Positions 61,035-64,000 of a stretch of DNA of 64,000 nt are shown here, piece after piece. Below the pieces are notes generated by a model, which was not told the origin of the DNA, made no database searches, and saw only the letters and a list, made by a program, of their open reading frames with translations. The stretch comes from Lachnospiraceae bacterium. Lineage in GTDB: Bacteria; Bacillota; Clostridia; Lachnospirales; Lachnospiraceae. Both the position numbers and the translations under genes were made by a program. Position 1 is the stretch's first letter, and every line of letters starts with the position of its first letter. The DNA is taken from the NCBI GenBank assembly GCA_028692395.1, contig JAQUXP010000009.1, positions 1 through 64,000 on the forward strand. The letters run 5' to 3'.

Positions 61035-61672
61035 TACGATATCTGACAGAACATTATGAATTGTTAGGAAATGCTTTCGCAGAGCATCTGTGGCTTGTGC
61101 TGGTAACGCTGGTTTTATCACTGCTGGTTTCGGCGCTGTTGTCTCTGGTTCTTATCCGATCGGAGAAGGCATCGAATCTTGTGATTCAGTTGTTTGGCGT
61201 GATCTATTCGATTCCAAGCCTTGCGTTGTTTGCAATTCTGATCCCGGTTACGGGACTGGGAGACAAAACCGCAATCCTGGTGTTATGTGCATATAATCAA
61301 TATTTATTACTTCGGAATATTCTCACCGGCATGAGAAATGTAGATCGGAATCTGCTGGAGGCGGGAACCGGTATGGGCATGAGCAGCTGGCAGCTGCTTC
61401 GGACAGTTCAGATTCCTCTGGCGATGCCTTCCATACTGGCTGGAATTCGACTTTCCATCATATCCACTACAGGAATTACCACGATTGCAGCAGCGATCAA
61501 AGCAGGCGGTCTTGGCACGGTGCTGTTTTCCGGAATGCGTACAATGAACGTATACAAGATTTTGTGGGGAACGATTCTGTGTGTGGTGATTGCTCTGATA
61601 GCAGATCTGGGATTAAAGCAGATTGAAAACCGTGTGGAGAAAAAGCTCGGGGGGATGCGAACAGAAGCATAG
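61031..61672 (+). CDS. OpuC-like ABC transporter permease 2
   Basis: The 213-residue integral membrane protein has five to six hydrophobic segments. It has IYSIPSLALFAILIPVTGLG, an EAA loop (EAGTGMGMSSWQLLRTVQIP) and AIKAGGLGTVLFSGM, paralleling permease 1. The ATG overlaps the ATPase stop by four bases. Together with permease 1 it completes a heterodimeric channel. A Fe-S protein gene follows 38 bp later. Confidence 0.92.
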   Translation: MIRYLTEHYELLGNAFAEHLWLVLVTLVLSLLVSALLSLVLIRSEKASNLVIQLFGVIYSIPSLALFAILIPVTGLGDKTAILVLCAYNQYLLLRNILTGMRNVDRNLLEAGTGMGMSSWQLLRTVQIPLAMPSILAGIRLSIISTTGITTIAAAIKAGGLGTVLFSGMRTMNVYKILWGTILCVVIALIADLGLKQIENRVEKKLGGMRTEA

Positions 61673-61710
61673 AGATCTTACCGGGAAAATGGGAAGGAAG
61701 GACAAAGAGC

Positions 61711-62664
61711 ATGGATACAAGTAATTCGACAGAAGCAAAGTTTGTGGAACATTTTCACATACCGGAGGTGGCAAGACCCTACCTGCACATCTTCTTTACA
61801 CAAAAGGATCTTTGGCTTGGCGCAGCAGTTACGGAGCAGTCATTTACCGCAGATTTTATACAGAAGATTACACAGGAGCAGGAGATTGACTCGTACATTC
61901 AAACACTGTATCACCGGGGTGTGATCTCTATCGTTGATCCGGAAAAGCGATTATACAGACTGAATGATTTTTACGGTTATCTGGATATCTTTTGTGTTTC
62001 ACGAAAGGAAGAGTACCAGGGAAAGATCCCAAAAGAAGGACGCAGGGCAATCGATGCGTGGTATTTTAAGGCCTACTGTGAAGGGCTGGATCAGGATTAC
62101 AAAAAACCGCCAACGAAGGACCGCATCCTGAGCCTGGAAGAGGCTCTTGCAAAAGTAGATGAGGATGACAGACCCATCTACCGGACCCACTGCGACTGTA
62201 AATGTCTTCTGGGAGATTGTGGACTGCCAACCGATGTCTGTCTCAGCTATAAAAGTGGACTTAATTCCTATTCCGACAGGGGAATATCGAGACGGATTGA
62301 CAAGGAAGAGGCAAAGGAGGTACTGCGCTTTGCCAATAAGGCGGGTCTCATGCAGACATGGAATCCCGATGGATTTTGTAACTGCTGTGGGGACTGCTGC
62401 TATCTGTTCCGGGTCCAGAAGGTCAGAGACAGTAAAAGAATATGGCCCGTGCAGTCTTATCTGATTCAATTCGATCAGGAAAAGTGTGTGGGCTGTGGAA
62501 GCTGTGTGAAACGATGTCATTTTTCTGTTTTTACAAAAAATACAGCAGGTAAAATCGAAGTTGACACAAGTCAGTGTGTGGGCTGCGGAATCTGCGCAGA
62601 AGGCTGTAAAAAAGGCGCATTGGAGCTGAAAGCTTTGGTGCAGGGGAATGAAAGAGAGGAATAA
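61711..62664 (+). CDS. 4Fe-4S ferredoxin-domain protein of unknown function
   Basis: The 317-residue protein has about 220 residues of unfamiliar N-terminal sequence, including Cys clusters HCDCKCLLGDCGLPTDVC (about 167-184) and CNCCGDCC (about 224-231). It ends with two 4Fe-4S motifs of the ferredoxin type: CVGCGSCVKRC and CVGCGICAEGC. The N-terminal half contains a winged-helix-like QSFTADFIQKITQEQEIDSY segment. It may be a redox partner or reductase subunit for sulfur or thiol chemistry, since it sits between an importer and metY. I do not recognise a family name. A CxxC-rich middle is typical of Clostridial Fe-S proteins of this kind. Confidence 0.75.
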   Translation: MDTSNSTEAKFVEHFHIPEVARPYLHIFFTQKDLWLGAAVTEQSFTADFIQKITQEQEIDSYIQTLYHRGVISIVDPEKRLYRLNDFYGYLDIFCVSRKEEYQGKIPKEGRRAIDAWYFKAYCEGLDQDYKKPPTKDRILSLEEALAKVDEDDRPIYRTHCDCKCLLGDCGLPTDVCLSYKSGLNSYSDRGISRRIDKEEAKEVLRFANKAGLMQTWNPDGFCNCCGDCCYLFRVQKVRDSKRIWPVQSYLIQFDQEKCVGCGSCVKRCHFSVFTKNTAGKIEVDTSQCVGCGICAEGCKKGALELKALVQGNEREE

Positions 62665-62668
62665 AAAC

Positions 62669-63961
62669 ATGAGTTACGAGGCATATCAGGACGAGACACT
62701 GGGATTTACTACAAGACAGCTTCACGCCGGTTACAACCCGGCTTTGCATTACCGGTCAAAGGCAGTACCGATTTATCAGACTGCAGTCTTTGAGCTGGGG
62801 GATTATGACAGGTGTGTGCGGTTATTTGATTATTCAGAGGAGGGTGATTCTTATGTGCGCTTCTCAAACCCGACAAATGAAGTATTGGAGAAGAGGATTG
62901 CTTCTCTGGAGGGTGGAAGCGGGGCATTAGCACTGGCATCCGGTATGGCTGCAATCTCTAACACCTTCTTAAATCTGACAAATTCCGGAGACGAGATTGC
63001 TGCGGTTCAAACCTTATATGGAGGCAGTACCACACTGCTATCCCATGCACTTCCGGAGTATGGCATCACAGGGCGCTTCGTGGAGGATGAAAATGACATA
63101 GAATCCTACAAAAAGGCGATCAATGAAAAGACGAAAGCAATTTATATTGAAAGCCTGGGAAATCCAGGAATGAATATCGTCGATATTGAGAAAATTGCAG
63201 ATCTTGCACACGCCAATGGGATTCCGCTGGTCATTGACAACACTTTTGCAACCCCGTATCTTCTGAAGCCTTTTGATTATGGAGTAGATATCTCCTGCTA
63301 TTCTGCCACCAAATATCTGGCGGGACATGGAATAGCGATAGCAGGACTGGTGGTGGAACAGGGAGATTTTAACTGGCTAAATGGAAGATTTCCACAGTTT
63401 GATGCTTTTTATAAGGAATATAAGAATCAGATTTCAGAGGAGACATTAAAGAGAGAAATGTTCACCAAACGTCTGAGAATCCGTTATCTTACTGATTTTG
63501 GAGCACATATGTCTCCCCAGACGGCTTTCTATCTGCTGCAGGGAATGGAAACACTTTCTCTGCGTTTGGACAGACACACCTATAATGCACAGAAAATTGC
63601 AGAATATCTGGAGCAGCATCCAAAGGTGGAAAGTGTGTCGTATCCGGGACTTCCATCCAGCCCTTATTACGAACTGGGGAAGAAGTATTTCCCCAAGGGA
63701 GCGGGCGCAATTCTCTCCGTCAGAATCAGGGGCGGACAGAAAGCTGCACGGAGGGTGCTGGAACGTGTTCGTGTATTTGACTATATGGTAAATGTAGGGG
63801 ATGCGAAATCCCTGATTGTACATCCTGCGTCCTCCACGCATTTTAACCAGACGGTGGAGGAACGGGCAAAAGCAGGTGTATATGACAATACATTACGTCT
63901 TTCCATCGGAATTGAGGATGTGGAGGATTTGATTGCAGATTTAGATCAGGCCCTGCAGTAA
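62669..63961 (+). CDS. metY: O-acetylhomoserine aminocarboxypropyltransferase (sulfhydrylase)
   Basis: The 430-residue PLP enzyme joins sulfide, or methanethiol, to O-acetylhomoserine to make homocysteine or methionine. Family marks are TRQLHAGYNP, YSRF-like YVRFSNPTNEVLE, ALASGMAAISNTFLNL, GGSTTLLSHALPEYGI, LGNPGMNIVDIEKIA, IDNTFATPYLLKPFDYG, the PLP lysine in SATKYLAGHG, the FGAHMSPQTAFYLLQGMETL block, and the closing HPASSTHFNQ. ATG 62669 (GAGAGGA eight bases before) is preferred to ATG 62648, which overlaps the Fe-S gene. As last gene of the operon it shows that imported material is probably a sulfur source. It ends at 63961; no further gene is visible to 64000. Confidence 0.95.
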   Translation: MSYEAYQDETLGFTTRQLHAGYNPALHYRSKAVPIYQTAVFELGDYDRCVRLFDYSEEGDSYVRFSNPTNEVLEKRIASLEGGSGALALASGMAAISNTFLNLTNSGDEIAAVQTLYGGSTTLLSHALPEYGITGRFVEDENDIESYKKAINEKTKAIYIESLGNPGMNIVDIEKIADLAHANGIPLVIDNTFATPYLLKPFDYGVDISCYSATKYLAGHGIAIAGLVVEQGDFNWLNGRFPQFDAFYKEYKNQISEETLKREMFTKRLRIRYLTDFGAHMSPQTAFYLLQGMETLSLRLDRHTYNAQKIAEYLEQHPKVESVSYPGLPSSPYYELGKKYFPKGAGAILSVRIRGGQKAARRVLERVRVFDYMVNVGDAKSLIVHPASSTHFNQTVEERAKAGVYDNTLRLSIGIEDVEDLIADLDQALQ

Positions 63962-64000
63962 TCTGCGGCAGGAATAAAGAACGAGAGAGGCTGTTGCAAT
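63962..64000. other. Window edge, no feature
   Basis: The remaining 39 bases after metY contain no recognisable signal. Confidence 0.6.

Overview
The window looks like a chromosomal segment of a Gram-positive anaerobe of the family Lachnospiraceae (Clostridium cluster XIVa). The organism is inferred from gene content and style only: a sortase-built pilus with SipW-type secretion, YesM/YesN two-component genes beside lipoprotein sugar-binding proteins, clan GH-Q phosphorylases, meso-diaminopimelate dehydrogenase, a SEC-C-tagged methionine aminopeptidase and strong AGGAGG-type ribosome binding sites. No search could be run, so the genus is not named.

Layout. 1-240: the 3' end of rpsI with its terminator. 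240-4020: a variable island with gene debris (a scrambled AlbA_2/COG2865-type ATP-binding protein) and a DNA cytosine-5 methyltransferase next to a PD-(D/E)XK protein, probably a restriction-modification pair. 4156-16010: mostly housekeeping or poorly known single genes (LURP-one-like, YdcF-like, metallophosphoesterase, DUF3786-like, MATE exporter, FAD dehydrogenase, GntR regulator, ilvC, DbpA-like helicase, VanZ-like, GNAT, truncated Rpn).

16638-31732: a 15-kb surface-appendage operon. It has a 2232-residue VWA tip adhesin, a major pilin, two class C sortases, an FctA-like minor subunit without a sorting signal, two small proteins with SipW-type leaders, two membrane- or wall-tethered proteins with unusual C-termini, and a SipW-like signal peptidase with Ser/His active-site pattern. 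It ends at a shared bidirectional terminator facing a sigma-like membrane protein and a degenerate GGDEF protein. A symmetric divergent promoter then leads to a classical signal peptidase I and methionine aminopeptidase.

35307-42328: an MFS transporter, a MerR regulator divergent from an aminotransferase / iron-type alcohol dehydrogenase / YjiH membrane protein operon through a 19-bp-spacer promoter, and ddh. 42375-42504 holds a likely small RNA gene. 42705-53352 is a carbohydrate locus with two clan GH-Q phosphorylases, a GH30 glycosidase and an ABC importer without an ATPase; a 239-bp near-perfect palindrome sits between the second phosphorylase and GH30. 53452-58298 is a binding protein + YesM-type kinase + YesN-type regulator cassette that probably senses the same or a related sugar. 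58403-63961 begins with a strong promoter, a Cys/Met-rich 42-codon leader ORF and an intrinsic terminator (attenuator layout). It continues with an OpuC-like ABC importer whose ATPase lacks CBS domains, an Fe-S protein and O-acetylhomoserine sulfhydrylase, which suggests import of a sulfur-bearing solute.
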